Assembly (NCBI RefSeq): GCF_003096595.1
Contig: NZ_QEKO01000001.1
Location: 992,001 to 1,056,000, forward strand
DNA from: Pusillimonas noertemannii
GTDB taxonomy: Bacteria > Pseudomonadota > Gammaproteobacteria > Burkholderiales > Burkholderiaceae_B
DNA length: 64,000 bases
Direction: 5' to 3'
In this document: in pieces, positions 35,397-44,277 of the stretch
How the letters are laid out: the number at the start of each line of letters is the position of its first letter
How positions within the stretch are numbered: position 1 is the stretch's first letter
The notes under the pieces: model-generated
Databases searched by the model: none
Seen by the model: the letters and a program-made list of their open reading frames with translations, nothing else
What the model was told of the DNA's origin: nothing
Position numbers and translations under genes: made by a program

Positions 35397-36419
35397 TCAA
35401 CCGCGCACGAATATGTCGTCAAACTGCTTTTCCAGTCTGTCGCGCTCGTCGAGCGCTTCGTCGACGTCGATGAAACGGATGTCGTCGCGTTGCAGCGGAG
35501 AGGCCACCTTGATGTTGCTGGGAATATTGTCCAGGCTGGCCATGATCTCCTGGCCCTCGCCAAGCAGATATTCATAGAACAACCGTGCGGCATTCGGATG
35601 AGGCGCGTCACGCATTACGCCGGCCGCCGTTGCATAGGCTAGCGCCGGCGGCAGAATGACCCAATCCAGGGGGGCGCCCGAGCGCTTCAGTTGTACCGCC
35701 TTGTATTGGTACACATTCAGCGCCAAAGGCACTTCGCCGGCTACCACCAGGTTGGCCAGCAGAGAGTGTCCGGTGCGGACGGAAGCATCGTTGTGCTGCT
35801 TGATCTGGCGGAACAGATCCAGGCCCGCTTCGCCGCCCAGCGACTGCACCACTACCTGGAACCAATCATAGTCGGTGCTTTCGACGCCGAGCTTGCCCTT
35901 CCATTTTGGGTCGAGCAGATCGTTATAGGTTTTGGGCAGGTCTTGCTTGTCGAGCAGGCGGGTGTTGTAGGCCAGCACGAACATGGTGATCTGCGCCACG
36001 GCCCATTCCTTGTGCTTGGGATAGGCGCCGGGTATCAAGTCGTTCAATACGGGAAGGTCCATGCGTTGGAGCAGCTTCTCGCGCGAGAGCGCCTCCATGT
36101 TCTGTATCTGGATCTGGACCAGGTCCGCCTTGTGGGCTCCTCCTTTGGATTCGGCCATTACGCGTTGCAGGACGTTGTCGTCGCCCGAGCGCCAAGAAGT
36201 GACCTTGACGCCATATTTCTGCTCGAAGTCCTTGATCAGCTTTGCCGAATCGTTCTGGGTGAGGCTGGTGTACCAGACCAGTGAACCCTCGTTCTGGGCG
36301 GCCGTGACCAGGGCCTGCCTGTCGGTGTTTGAGGGCTCTTGAGCTTGGGATACGGCGGGCAGCCCAAGACATAGGGTTGCGCCGAGCCCCAGCAGCCATT
36401 TGCCTAATGAGCGATTCAT
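35397..36419 (-). CDS. ABC transporter periplasmic binding protein, iron(III)-type
   Basis: This 340-residue periplasmic protein has a signal peptide (residues 1-26, ending VSQAQE) and the FbpA/FutA-like fold: VTAAQNEGSLVWYTSLTQNDSAKLIKDFEQKYGVKV is the typical start, with ALAYATAAGVMRDAPHPNAARLFYEYLL in the second lobe. It is the last gene of a two-gene unit with an isochorismatase-like hydrolase and has no permease or ATPase beside it. The ligand could be ferric iron, or another small anion or polyamine as in related family members. Confidence 0.85.
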   Translation of the reverse strand: MNRSLGKWLLGLGATLCLGLPAVSQAQEPSNTDRQALVTAAQNEGSLVWYTSLTQNDSAKLIKDFEQKYGVKVTSWRSGDDNVLQRVMAESKGGAHKADLVQIQIQNMEALSREKLLQRMDLPVLNDLIPGAYPKHKEWAVAQITMFVLAYNTRLLDKQDLPKTYNDLLDPKWKGKLGVESTDYDWFQVVVQSLGGEAGLDLFRQIKQHNDASVRTGHSLLANLVVAGEVPLALNVYQYKAVQLKRSGAPLDWVILPPALAYATAAGVMRDAPHPNAARLFYEYLLGEGQEIMASLDNIPSNIKVASPLQRDDIRFIDVDEALDERDRLEKQFDDIFVRG

Positions 36420-36470
36420 GTTTGTCCCCTTGCGGATGGATTTGTAGTTTTGCGGTCTTGCGTACGGCGT

Positions 36471-37157
36471 CTAGCCAGCGTCGGGGCCAAGCCGTGCGAT
36501 GGCTTCGTCGATCGTCATGACGTCGCCGAAGAAAAGCTGGAAGTTGTTCAGCGTGAAGGCGTGTTCCTCGTCGTGCCGGGTGGCCGTGGCATCGGAAAGC
36601 ATGGCTACCCGATAATCCAGCATCATGGCGTCGCGCGCGGTGGAATCGCAGCATACATTGGTGGTGGTGCCCGCGATCAGCAAAGTGTCGATGCCGCGGC
36701 TGGACAGGGTTTCGTGCAGCCTGGACGAACCGGGCACCAGGGCGCTGAACATGATTTTCTTGATATACAGATCGTTTGGCTGGGTCTGCAGCTTGGAATA
36801 CAACTGAAAGCCGGGCGAGTCTTCCGCCAGGCTGGCCAGGCGGCGGTCACGCACGGCCGGCAGCAGGCCATGGCGATGGTGGTTGCCCCAGTGATCCAGT
36901 GCGCCTTCGGCGGTGGTCTGTATCCATGCGACCGTGCCGCCCGCTGCACGCAGGGCATGGCTCATGCGATTGATGTTGTCGACGATGCCGCGTGCCGGTG
37001 CGGCTTCGGACGGAGAGCCTTCGGCCACGAAATGGTTTTGCATGTCGATGACGACCAGGGCCGACCGCTGAGGCTCGATGGCGTCGAGGCAAATCAGCCG
37101 CCCCTTGCGGCGCAGGACGCGTTCTTGGACAGACTTGGGAACGGCATAGGGATGCAT
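36471..37157 (-). CDS. isochorismatase-family cysteine hydrolase
   Basis: This 228-residue cytosolic enzyme has the catalytic triad pattern D38 (ALVVIDMQN), K133-134 (YIKKIMFSAL) and C169 (IAGTTTNVCCDSTARDA). The cis-peptide TTTNVCC region is typical of nicotinamidase/isochorismatase-like amidases such as N-carbamoylsarcosine or biuret hydrolases. ATG 37157 has a GGAGGA ribosome site 13 bases upstream; TTG 37178 is the alternative. It is followed after 51 bases by the binding-protein gene. The pair may import and hydrolyse an amide-type compound, but the substrate cannot be read from sequence. The 306-base gap to tRNA-Ser holds no gene. Confidence 0.87.
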   Translation of the reverse strand: MHPYAVPKSVQERVLRRKGRLICLDAIEPQRSALVVIDMQNHFVAEGSPSEAAPARGIVDNINRMSHALRAAGGTVAWIQTTAEGALDHWGNHHRHGLLPAVRDRRLASLAEDSPGFQLYSKLQTQPNDLYIKKIMFSALVPGSSRLHETLSSRGIDTLLIAGTTTNVCCDSTARDAMMLDYRVAMLSDATATRHDEEHAFTLNNFQLFFGDVMTIDEAIARLGPDAG

Positions 37158-37463
37158 GGTTGTCGTGTTCTCCTCCAAGGCCCCAAAAAGGAAGCTTGTT
37201 GTAATTTCTTTATATGGAACGCCGTTCTGAATTTTTGAAAAAGTCTACCAATGGGATATTTGAATGTCAACGGAAAGGTCTTCGCCAAGACGGAAGGGGT
37301 CCGCAGCAATCCCTTCTCGCCTCTGACGCCGCGGCCGGCATCAGTTCAATGCCGCTGCCGCCATCAGTTCGATACCGCCGTTTTCTCGATGTTTATCTTC
37401 TGTGCTAGAATGCTGGGCTTGACCGCAGTCAATGCCTTGGCAGGCATGTCTAGCAATAGACCC

Positions 37464-37555
<92 letters not shown>

Positions 37556-37561
37556 TATTTG

Positions 37562-37601
37562 AAAGCCCTTGCAATTCACTGATTGCAGGGGCTTTTCTTT
37601 T
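37562..37601 (+). terminator. rho-independent terminator of tRNA-Ser
   Basis: AAAGCCC-TTGCAAT and ATTGCAGGGGCTTTT form an interrupted stem followed by CTTTT, 7 bases after the tRNA. Confidence 0.8.
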
Positions 37602-37670
37602 GTCAGGCACGTTTTTCGCTGATGGGCTGTCCGGCTACCGCCAAAAAGATAAACAATAAAGGAAAAGGAC

Positions 37671-39377
37671 ATGTGTCTTGCCGCCCGATTACTGACGGCG
37701 TCGGCCCTTGCATGGGGGATTATGTGGGGAAACGCATGGGGCGCCGGCCCCTTGCGAGGCAATCCGGTCGACAGCCTGCCTGCGCCGCCCCAACATGATG
37801 CGGAACGGCCCACGGAAGCGGAGCTGCCCGAAGCCGAACCCGCCGGCGCGATTCGGTCCCAGCTCGACGAAACGATCGTTCCGCGGCATTTCAGCGTCGC
37901 TGGAAATCGTGCCATACCGCTGAGCGAACTGCGGCCCATGCTGGCGCCGCTCGTCGGTAGAAAAATGACCGTGCGTGAGTTGGTCCATGAGATGGACAAA
38001 ATTACCGCGTTATATCGAAAGCGCGGCTATGTGCTTTCTTTCGCGCTATTGCAGGAGCAGGACTTTCGTGATGGGCTCGTCGTGGTGACAGTGGTCGAGG
38101 GCCACATTGCCAATGTCGACCTGCCCGATGACGCTTCCCGCAGCGTGCGCCTGAGGCTCCAGGCGCTGGCCCAGCCCCTTCTCGACGAAAAGCCGCTGAC
38201 TCGGGCAACGCTTGAGCGCAGTTTGAATCTGATGCGCCAGGTGCCCGGCATACGGCTGGACCCGAAGCTCGATATGCCGCGGCGCGCGGACGGCGCCACG
38301 ACACTTTTCCTGTCGCTGGCCCACAAGCGTCTTGGTCTGGCCGCCAGCGTGGCTGACCTGGGCCTGGGCTATCAGATGTTGGTGGACGTGACGGCAAACA
38401 GTCTCAGTCCTTTGGGCGAGCAGGTCAGGCTCACCGCTGCGGTTCCGCGATTCGGACGTAGCGTAAGGTATGTGTCCGGCGCCGTGGCGGTGCCTGTCGG
38501 CGTCGACGGGTTGAGCGTAGAGTTGGACGGCTATCATTATCATTCCCGACCCAAGGACGATCTGCTGGAGGCGGCGGGATGGGGCCGGCGCGTAGTGAAC
38601 GAGCAAGTGCGCCTGTCGTTGAAATATCCCTTCGTGCTCGAGAATCGGCAGAGCCTTACGGGCGGTTTGGGCATCTACGCGGCCCAGAGCATCGATGAAT
38701 ATCAGCGCGATGCAGACAACGCCTGGCTGCAGCAGAGAGCACACTTGAGGGCGGCTTGGGCATCGCTGAGTTATCGGCAGGCAAGTCAGTCGCAAAGCAG
38801 GGAAATCTCGCTGGACATCCACAAGGGATTCGACGCCCTGGGCGCCAAGAAAAGCCTTCGAAGCAACTACGCCGTCTTCGAACCCCCGTCCTACGAACTC
38901 GATTTCTCGCGCTATGTCCTGACCCTGAAGCAGACGGTCAAGCTCGGTGGTGAAGTCGGTGTCGTCTTTTCCGCCCTCGGGCAGTACAGCCCCGATGTGC
39001 TGCCTTCAAGCGAGCAGATATCGTTCGGCGGCTGGCGCTATGGACGCGGCTATCCGCCGGGCGAGCTGGCGGGCGATAAAGGGTATGGCGTTTCACTCGA
39101 GATCAATCGGCGTTTCGCCACGGGGTGGAGCCGGCTGAAGACGGTTCAGCCTTATGTGGTCGCCGACCATGCCAGGGCTTGGTACAACGAGGACGGGCTG
39201 CGCGGCTGGAGGCGGGCGTCTCTTGCCTCAGTGGCTGTGGGCGTTCGCCTGAGCGACGAGCGGTATTTCGTGGCCGATGTGCACGTCGCTCGTCCTTTGC
39301 GGGACGGCCCCTACGGGAGTACACGCGACAACGTCCGGGTGAATTTTAATTTCTCGCTGGCTTACGACGCCTTTTAA
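37671..39377 (+). CDS. TpsB-type outer-membrane transporter (ShlB/FhaC/HecB family)
   Basis: This is a 568-residue two-partner-secretion translocator. A signal peptide (about residues 1-24) is followed by a Pro-rich linker, then POTRA-like domains (from about residue 68: IVPRHFSVAGNRAIPLSELRPMLAPLVG, then ITALYRKRGYVLSFALLQEQDFRDGLVVVTVVEGHI). The 16-strand barrel carries the ShlB-type sequence EQISFGGWRYGRGYPPGELAGDKGYG and ends NFSLAYDAF. The start has an AAAGGAC ribosome site. It should secrete a partner; the next gene is a collagen-like lipoprotein without a TPS domain, so the cargo relationship is unusual. Confidence 0.88.
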   Translation: MCLAARLLTASALAWGIMWGNAWGAGPLRGNPVDSLPAPPQHDAERPTEAELPEAEPAGAIRSQLDETIVPRHFSVAGNRAIPLSELRPMLAPLVGRKMTVRELVHEMDKITALYRKRGYVLSFALLQEQDFRDGLVVVTVVEGHIANVDLPDDASRSVRLRLQALAQPLLDEKPLTRATLERSLNLMRQVPGIRLDPKLDMPRRADGATTLFLSLAHKRLGLAASVADLGLGYQMLVDVTANSLSPLGEQVRLTAAVPRFGRSVRYVSGAVAVPVGVDGLSVELDGYHYHSRPKDDLLEAAGWGRRVVNEQVRLSLKYPFVLENRQSLTGGLGIYAAQSIDEYQRDADNAWLQQRAHLRAAWASLSYRQASQSQSREISLDIHKGFDALGAKKSLRSNYAVFEPPSYELDFSRYVLTLKQTVKLGGEVGVVFSALGQYSPDVLPSSEQISFGGWRYGRGYPPGELAGDKGYGVSLEINRRFATGWSRLKTVQPYVVADHARAWYNEDGLRGWRRASLASVAVGVRLSDERYFVADVHVARPLRDGPYGSTRDNVRVNFNFSLAYDAF

Positions 39378-39476
39378 CGGCCAGCATATCGCGGACGCCA
39401 GCCGACCGGCGGCACATTAATTGCCGGCGACTGGAGTCTTTATTTCGATCCACGGCACGCATTCAAGGAGAACCTT

Positions 39477-40712
39477 ATGCGACTCAATGATAAAGCGACG
39501 AAATTCGATATGACAGGGGCCTTTCGGCTTACGCTCCTGGCCGGAATGCTGGCTGGGGCCGCGGTTCTAAGCGCCTGTTCCAGCGGAAGCACCCGGGGCG
39601 ACATGGCGCAGGCGAGCCCTCCTGCGGGGGGCGGTTCCCAGGGTGACGGAGGAAGCGGCACCGGCGGCGATGGTTCGAGCGGCACGGGTGGCGGCTCGGG
39701 GGAAACCGGGGGCAACGGCACGGGCGGCGGCAACGGTTCGGGCCAGGACGGCGGCAACGGCGCCACGCAAAGCGGCGCCTTGGAAACGTCGTTGGGTAAT
39801 GTGGGGCAGGCGGCGGACAACGTCGTTGACACCGAGGCTTCCACTGCCCTGGCCGGAACAGGCGGTGTTCTCGACGGGGTGACAGACCCTGCGACTTCAG
39901 CCATTACAGTCGTTACGCAGGCCGTCGGGGAGGGCACGGGTACAGGCCAACCGGCCGACGGCCTGCTGACGCGCGTGGGCACTGCAGTTTCCAGCGCGGG
40001 CACCGATGTCGGCGACACGGGGATTGGTGGAAACGTCGGGACTGGTGCGGGTGCCTTGCTTGAGGGGGCAGGCGATACGGTAAGCAGTGCCGGTGATCTG
40101 CTCAACGAGAACCCCGACAATCCCCAGCCCCTCAATACCACGCTTGACCATGCCACAGGCTCTGTTACGGCGCTGACCGAGGCCTTGGGATCCGACGGAG
40201 GGCTATTGAAGCCCATAGGAACGACGGCGGCAGAGTTGGGCGTGGCCTCGGGCGACCCCAATCCTGTGCTGCAGCCTGCCCTGGGCAATACGGGGCAGGC
40301 GGTAGACAACATAGCCAGTACGAATCTGGCCGGGTCGCTGGGGAATACGGGCAGGTCCCTGGATACCGTGGTTGCGCCTGTAACCGACTCTGTCGGCCAC
40401 GCGGGCCAGGCCGTCGGCGACGGCATTGGCATAGGACCGACCGCCAACGGCGTGCTGGCCAAGGCGGGAGGGGCACTTGAGACGGCGGGCGGCCATGCCG
40501 GTTCTTCCGGCTTGGGAGGCGCGGTGTCGAACGTAGGATCCGCTGTCGCGGCCTCAGGTGGATTGGTACATGCCGGCCCTGACTCGCAGAATCCCATTGG
40601 CCAAGTGTTGGATCACACCACCGGAGCGGTCGATTCACTGACCCGGGGCGGCGCAGGCGGGGGCTTGCTGAGCCCGGTGAGCGGCCTGCTTGGCGGCGTC
40701 GCACACAAATGA
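39477..40712 (+). CDS. collagen-like Gly-rich repeat lipoprotein
   Basis: This 411-residue protein has a lipobox LSAC with the lipidated cysteine at residue 34. About nine consecutive Gly-X-Y triplets without proline follow (about residues 63-89) in a Gly/Ser-rich stalk. Then come two related blocks of about 140 residues (from about 105 and 268). Each opens LGN(V/T)GQA(A/V)DN and contains a P(A/T)xG(L/V)L segment and an LDH(A/T)TG(S/A)V segment, so the mature part is an internal duplication. The ATG has an AAGGAG ribosome site. It lies 100 bases after the TpsB gene and is probably co-transcribed. It resembles Burkholderia-type collagen-like surface proteins; function unknown. Confidence 0.8.
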   Translation: MRLNDKATKFDMTGAFRLTLLAGMLAGAAVLSACSSGSTRGDMAQASPPAGGGSQGDGGSGTGGDGSSGTGGGSGETGGNGTGGGNGSGQDGGNGATQSGALETSLGNVGQAADNVVDTEASTALAGTGGVLDGVTDPATSAITVVTQAVGEGTGTGQPADGLLTRVGTAVSSAGTDVGDTGIGGNVGTGAGALLEGAGDTVSSAGDLLNENPDNPQPLNTTLDHATGSVTALTEALGSDGGLLKPIGTTAAELGVASGDPNPVLQPALGNTGQAVDNIASTNLAGSLGNTGRSLDTVVAPVTDSVGHAGQAVGDGIGIGPTANGVLAKAGGALETAGGHAGSSGLGGAVSNVGSAVAASGGLVHAGPDSQNPIGQVLDHTTGAVDSLTRGGAGGGLLSPVSGLLGGVAHK

Positions 40713-40754
40713 GCTGACGCCAAGACGTTGGACGGCTCACAAAACTGGAGGTTC

Positions 40755-40788
40755 AAGGCCTGGGTTCGATGCCGTACCCGGGCCTTTT
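40755..40788 (+). terminator. terminator after the lipoprotein gene
   Basis: AAGGCCTGGGT and ACCCGGGCCTTTT form an 11-bp stem around a 10-base loop, ending in TTTT. The rest of the 311-base gap to the autotransporter holds a promoter-like TAGAAT but no gene. Confidence 0.75.
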
Positions 40789-41023
40789 AGCTTTGCGGTT
40801 CACAAGCCTTCCTTGAAGATACATGCGGCTGCCTCCGCTGGCTGCCTGCCTTCGCTCGCGCCCCTAGGGTGCGCTAGCCTTGCGCCTCCAGCCGGAAAAA
40901 CATTGTGAAATTTCATAAAGTCGGCCCCGGATTTGTTCCGAAAACTGCCTCCAGTGCCTAGAATGGGGTAGACGAAACAAAATAATTCGACTTAAAACTC
41001 AATGTTTTATCAGGATGGTTCAT

Positions 41024-44000
41024 ATGGCCGGCAGATATTTCTGGGATCTTCGAGCATCGCTGTCGCTGGGCTCCATCGCGGTTCGCGCCGCGGGCATCGC
41101 CTTCGTACCGGTGTTGCTGCCTGCTTCCTGGACAGGCTCGGTCGATACGGCCTGGGCAGCATGTACAGGGCAGCCCGACGGCAGTTATCTATGCTCTGGC
41201 GCTTCCACCGGGGAATATGTCGCAGGCTCGGCGGGCCCATTGGTCATCATCGGCGACAGCACGCTGAAGATAAACAGCAGCGCTGCCGGCTTCGACATAG
41301 ACGGCTCGGGCGGCGACATAGCCTTCTCGCAAGAAGGCGGAAGCGCCATCACGGGTACAACGGGCATCCATTCAAATAAATATGGCGCCGGTTCGAACAG
41401 GCTGACCGTCGCGGGCGACGTCACAGGCACTGACGACTACGCCATTTTTGCCTACAACGACGGCGACGCTACCGATGTGGCCGTAGAGCAGACCGCCGGA
41501 ACCATTTCGGGCGTGTCGCATGGCATACGCATAGACAATTACGGAAGCGGCTCGGTCGCGGTCACCACTGCGGGAACGGTCGTCCAAAGCGGCAGCACCG
41601 GGTGGGATACCTATGGGGTGTATGCCTACAACGCGCCATCGGCTACTGACATCACGCTTACCCAAACAAGCGGTGCGGTGACGGGCCATTATTTTGGCAT
41701 CTACGGAAACAACCAAGGCACTGGCTCCACCACCATCAGCGTCGCCGGGGACGTGACGGCCACTGGCCGGGTCGGCGTTGCCGGCTATAACGGCAGCGCG
41801 GCAAAAGACATACGCATCAACCAGGCGGCCGGTACCATCACCAGCCCCGAGACCGGCATACTTGCAGACAACAGCGGCACCGGAGCCATCCATATCGCCT
41901 CGTCCGGCATTGTCAGCAGCGAAAGCGTGGGCATTCTTGCATTGCATTGGGGGACAGGCGTCACGTCCATTGCCGTCAATGGCGAGGTGCATGGGGACGC
42001 GGGCGCGGGCATTATGACCGTAAGTGCAAATGACGTCACGATCGACATCGCGCCTTCCGCGACGGTAAGCACAGTGTCGGGGCTGGCGATCAATGATGCC
42101 GGATCCGGAAATGCGCACGTGACGAGCGCGGGGAAAGTCACGGGCGACACCAGCCTTGGGCTTGGCGACGACGTCTTCGATTTATCGGGCGGAACCTACA
42201 CCGGCAGTATCTTCGGCGACGATCGAGACGCCGCCCAGAGCAATGACGGCCTGGTCAATTACGAAGGCAACGACACCTTCACCTGGACCGGCGGCGCGCT
42301 GTCCGGCGGGTTCCATGGCCAGGACGGTTCCGACACTGCCACGGTAAGCGCCGTCGCCTATGACGGCAGCCAGTTCCTGGACGGCGGCGATGACAACTCG
42401 GTCGCCGATGGCATGATCGATACGCTGATCCTGCAGGGCATCAATGCAAGCACGGCGGGAAACCGCCTCGCCAACTGGGAAATCGTCAGGCTGGATGGCG
42501 GCACGCTGGCCATCAACGACGGCGCCTGGAAGGTCGGCATGGCCCATGAAGACGGTACCGGCGTCTTCCTGCGCAACGGTTCGGGGCTTGATGGCATGGC
42601 CGCGCTTGCCTTGGACGGCAGGCTCAATATCGATGCCACCTCGGCCTTCATCGCGCAGGGCGGCGGCGCAGGCAGCTACTCGGTCAGCGGCCGCGTGGAC
42701 AATGCGGGCATGATCACCCTGCAAGACGCCGCGGCGGGCGATGTCATGACGATTGGCGGAAACTATGCCGGCGCGGATGGCAGCCTGCAGATAGACACCG
42801 TCCTGGGCGACGACGGCTCCAAGACCGACCGGCTGCATATTGGCGGCGACACGGCCGGCACCACGCGCTTGCAGGTGAACAATGTGGGCGGAACCGGGGC
42901 AGCCACCGCCGAAGGCATCCGGGTCATTGGTGTCGACGGCCGCTCAGATGGCAGTTTTTCTCTTGTCGGGGGCGACTACATGGTCAATGACAAGCCTGCC
43001 ATCGTTGCCGGTGCCTATGCGTACCAGCTCCACCAGGGCGGTGTGTCGACCCCCGGCGACGGCGACTGGTACCTGCGTTCGCAATTGGTCTCGCCCGAGA
43101 CTGACGAGCAGGAACCGGCCGGGCCGACCACCCCCCCAGCACCCTTGTATCAGGCTGGGGTGCCCTCATACGAAGCCTATCCGCAAGCGTTGCTGGCCCT
43201 GAACAGCGTGCCCACCCTGCAGCAGCGTGTCGGCAATCGTTTCTGGACCGGCGCGGGCCATCGCCTGGCTGGCGGCATTGATGCGACCGGCTTTTCGCAG
43301 GCTTCGACCAACGGTGCCGCCATGATCGAAGGCAATGGCGTCTGGGGCCGCATGGAAGGTGCCTATCACGACGTCAAGCCGCGTTCGTCAACCTCGGACA
43401 CGTCCTACGACCAGAACGTCTTCAGAATGCAGGTCGGCGTGGACCGGGAACTGAAGGCTTCCGACAACGGCAAGCTGATCGGCGGCCTGGCTGTTCATTA
43501 CGCCCACGGCAAGACCCATACTCGGTCTCCCCATGGCAATGGCGACATCGCCACCGATGGCTACGGCGTTGGCGCAACCCTCACCTGGTACGACACAAAG
43601 GGCTTTTATCTTGACGGACAGGCACGCCTCAGCTGGTACGACAGCGATCTGTACTCCAAGCTTGCCCGCAGGAATCTGGTTCAAGGCAACAAGGGCTTCG
43701 GCTACGCTTCGTCCATCGAGGGCGGCCAGCGCATTGCGCTGGATCCGGCGTGGTCCATTACGCCCCAGGCTCAACTGGTGTATTCAAATGTGGATTTCGA
43801 CACCTTCACGGACCCGTTCGGCGCCCGTATCAGCAATGGCCGGGGGGAAAGCCTTCAAGGCCGCCTGGGCGTAAGCCTGGATTACGAAAGCGCGCATGCC
43901 CGGGCCAATAGCGCGCCGGTCCGTACCCATGTATACGGCGTGGCCAACCTTCATTACGAATTTCTGGACGGGACAAATGTGCATGTCGCCGGCCAGAATT

Positions 44001-44170
44001 TCGCCAGCCGCAACGAGCGCTTATGGGCCAGCGTGGGCGTGGGCGGTTCCTACAACTGGAATGGCGACAAATACTCGCTCTACGGCGAAGGCCTGGTCAA
44101 CACCAGCCTGCAGCGATTCGGCGACAGCTATTCGGTGATAGGAAGAGTGGGCTTTCGAATGAGGTGGTAG
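41024..44170 (+). CDS. type V autotransporter (pertactin/AIDA-like barrel)
   Basis: This is a 1048-residue surface protein. From ATG 41024 (AGGA ribosome site) there is a long extended signal region ending around TAWAACTG. A beta-helical passenger follows with degenerate repeats of about 40 residues in the GTG/GxGxxxI(x)VAGDV style (about residues 80-360). A linker with DDTIDTLILQG-like loops comes next, then a C-terminal autotransporter barrel (about residues 765-1048: NGVWGRMEGAYHDV, GGLAVHYAHGKTHTR, FYLDGQARLSWYDSDL) ending in the required aromatic residue (GFRMRW). No protease motif or RGD was noticed. A role in adhesion or biofilm is likely but inferred. Confidence 0.92.
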   Translation: MAGRYFWDLRASLSLGSIAVRAAGIAFVPVLLPASWTGSVDTAWAACTGQPDGSYLCSGASTGEYVAGSAGPLVIIGDSTLKINSSAAGFDIDGSGGDIAFSQEGGSAITGTTGIHSNKYGAGSNRLTVAGDVTGTDDYAIFAYNDGDATDVAVEQTAGTISGVSHGIRIDNYGSGSVAVTTAGTVVQSGSTGWDTYGVYAYNAPSATDITLTQTSGAVTGHYFGIYGNNQGTGSTTISVAGDVTATGRVGVAGYNGSAAKDIRINQAAGTITSPETGILADNSGTGAIHIASSGIVSSESVGILALHWGTGVTSIAVNGEVHGDAGAGIMTVSANDVTIDIAPSATVSTVSGLAINDAGSGNAHVTSAGKVTGDTSLGLGDDVFDLSGGTYTGSIFGDDRDAAQSNDGLVNYEGNDTFTWTGGALSGGFHGQDGSDTATVSAVAYDGSQFLDGGDDNSVADGMIDTLILQGINASTAGNRLANWEIVRLDGGTLAINDGAWKVGMAHEDGTGVFLRNGSGLDGMAALALDGRLNIDATSAFIAQGGGAGSYSVSGRVDNAGMITLQDAAAGDVMTIGGNYAGADGSLQIDTVLGDDGSKTDRLHIGGDTAGTTRLQVNNVGGTGAATAEGIRVIGVDGRSDGSFSLVGGDYMVNDKPAIVAGAYAYQLHQGGVSTPGDGDWYLRSQLVSPETDEQEPAGPTTPPAPLYQAGVPSYEAYPQALLALNSVPTLQQRVGNRFWTGAGHRLAGGIDATGFSQASTNGAAMIEGNGVWGRMEGAYHDVKPRSSTSDTSYDQNVFRMQVGVDRELKASDNGKLIGGLAVHYAHGKTHTRSPHGNGDIATDGYGVGATLTWYDTKGFYLDGQARLSWYDSDLYSKLARRNLVQGNKGFGYASSIEGGQRIALDPAWSITPQAQLVYSNVDFDTFTDPFGARISNGRGESLQGRLGVSLDYESAHARANSAPVRTHVYGVANLHYEFLDGTNVHVAGQNFASRNERLWASVGVGGSYNWNGDKYSLYGEGLVNTSLQRFGDSYSVIGRVGFRMRW

Positions 44171-44277
44171 TGGGCGGGGGCGCCGCCCTTTCTGGTGCCC
44201 CGCGCCCGTCGCCGGTTCGCGCCTTACCGTGACGCGCCCGACGGGCCGCGGCTTGCGCCGCGGCCTTGCGGCTGCGG

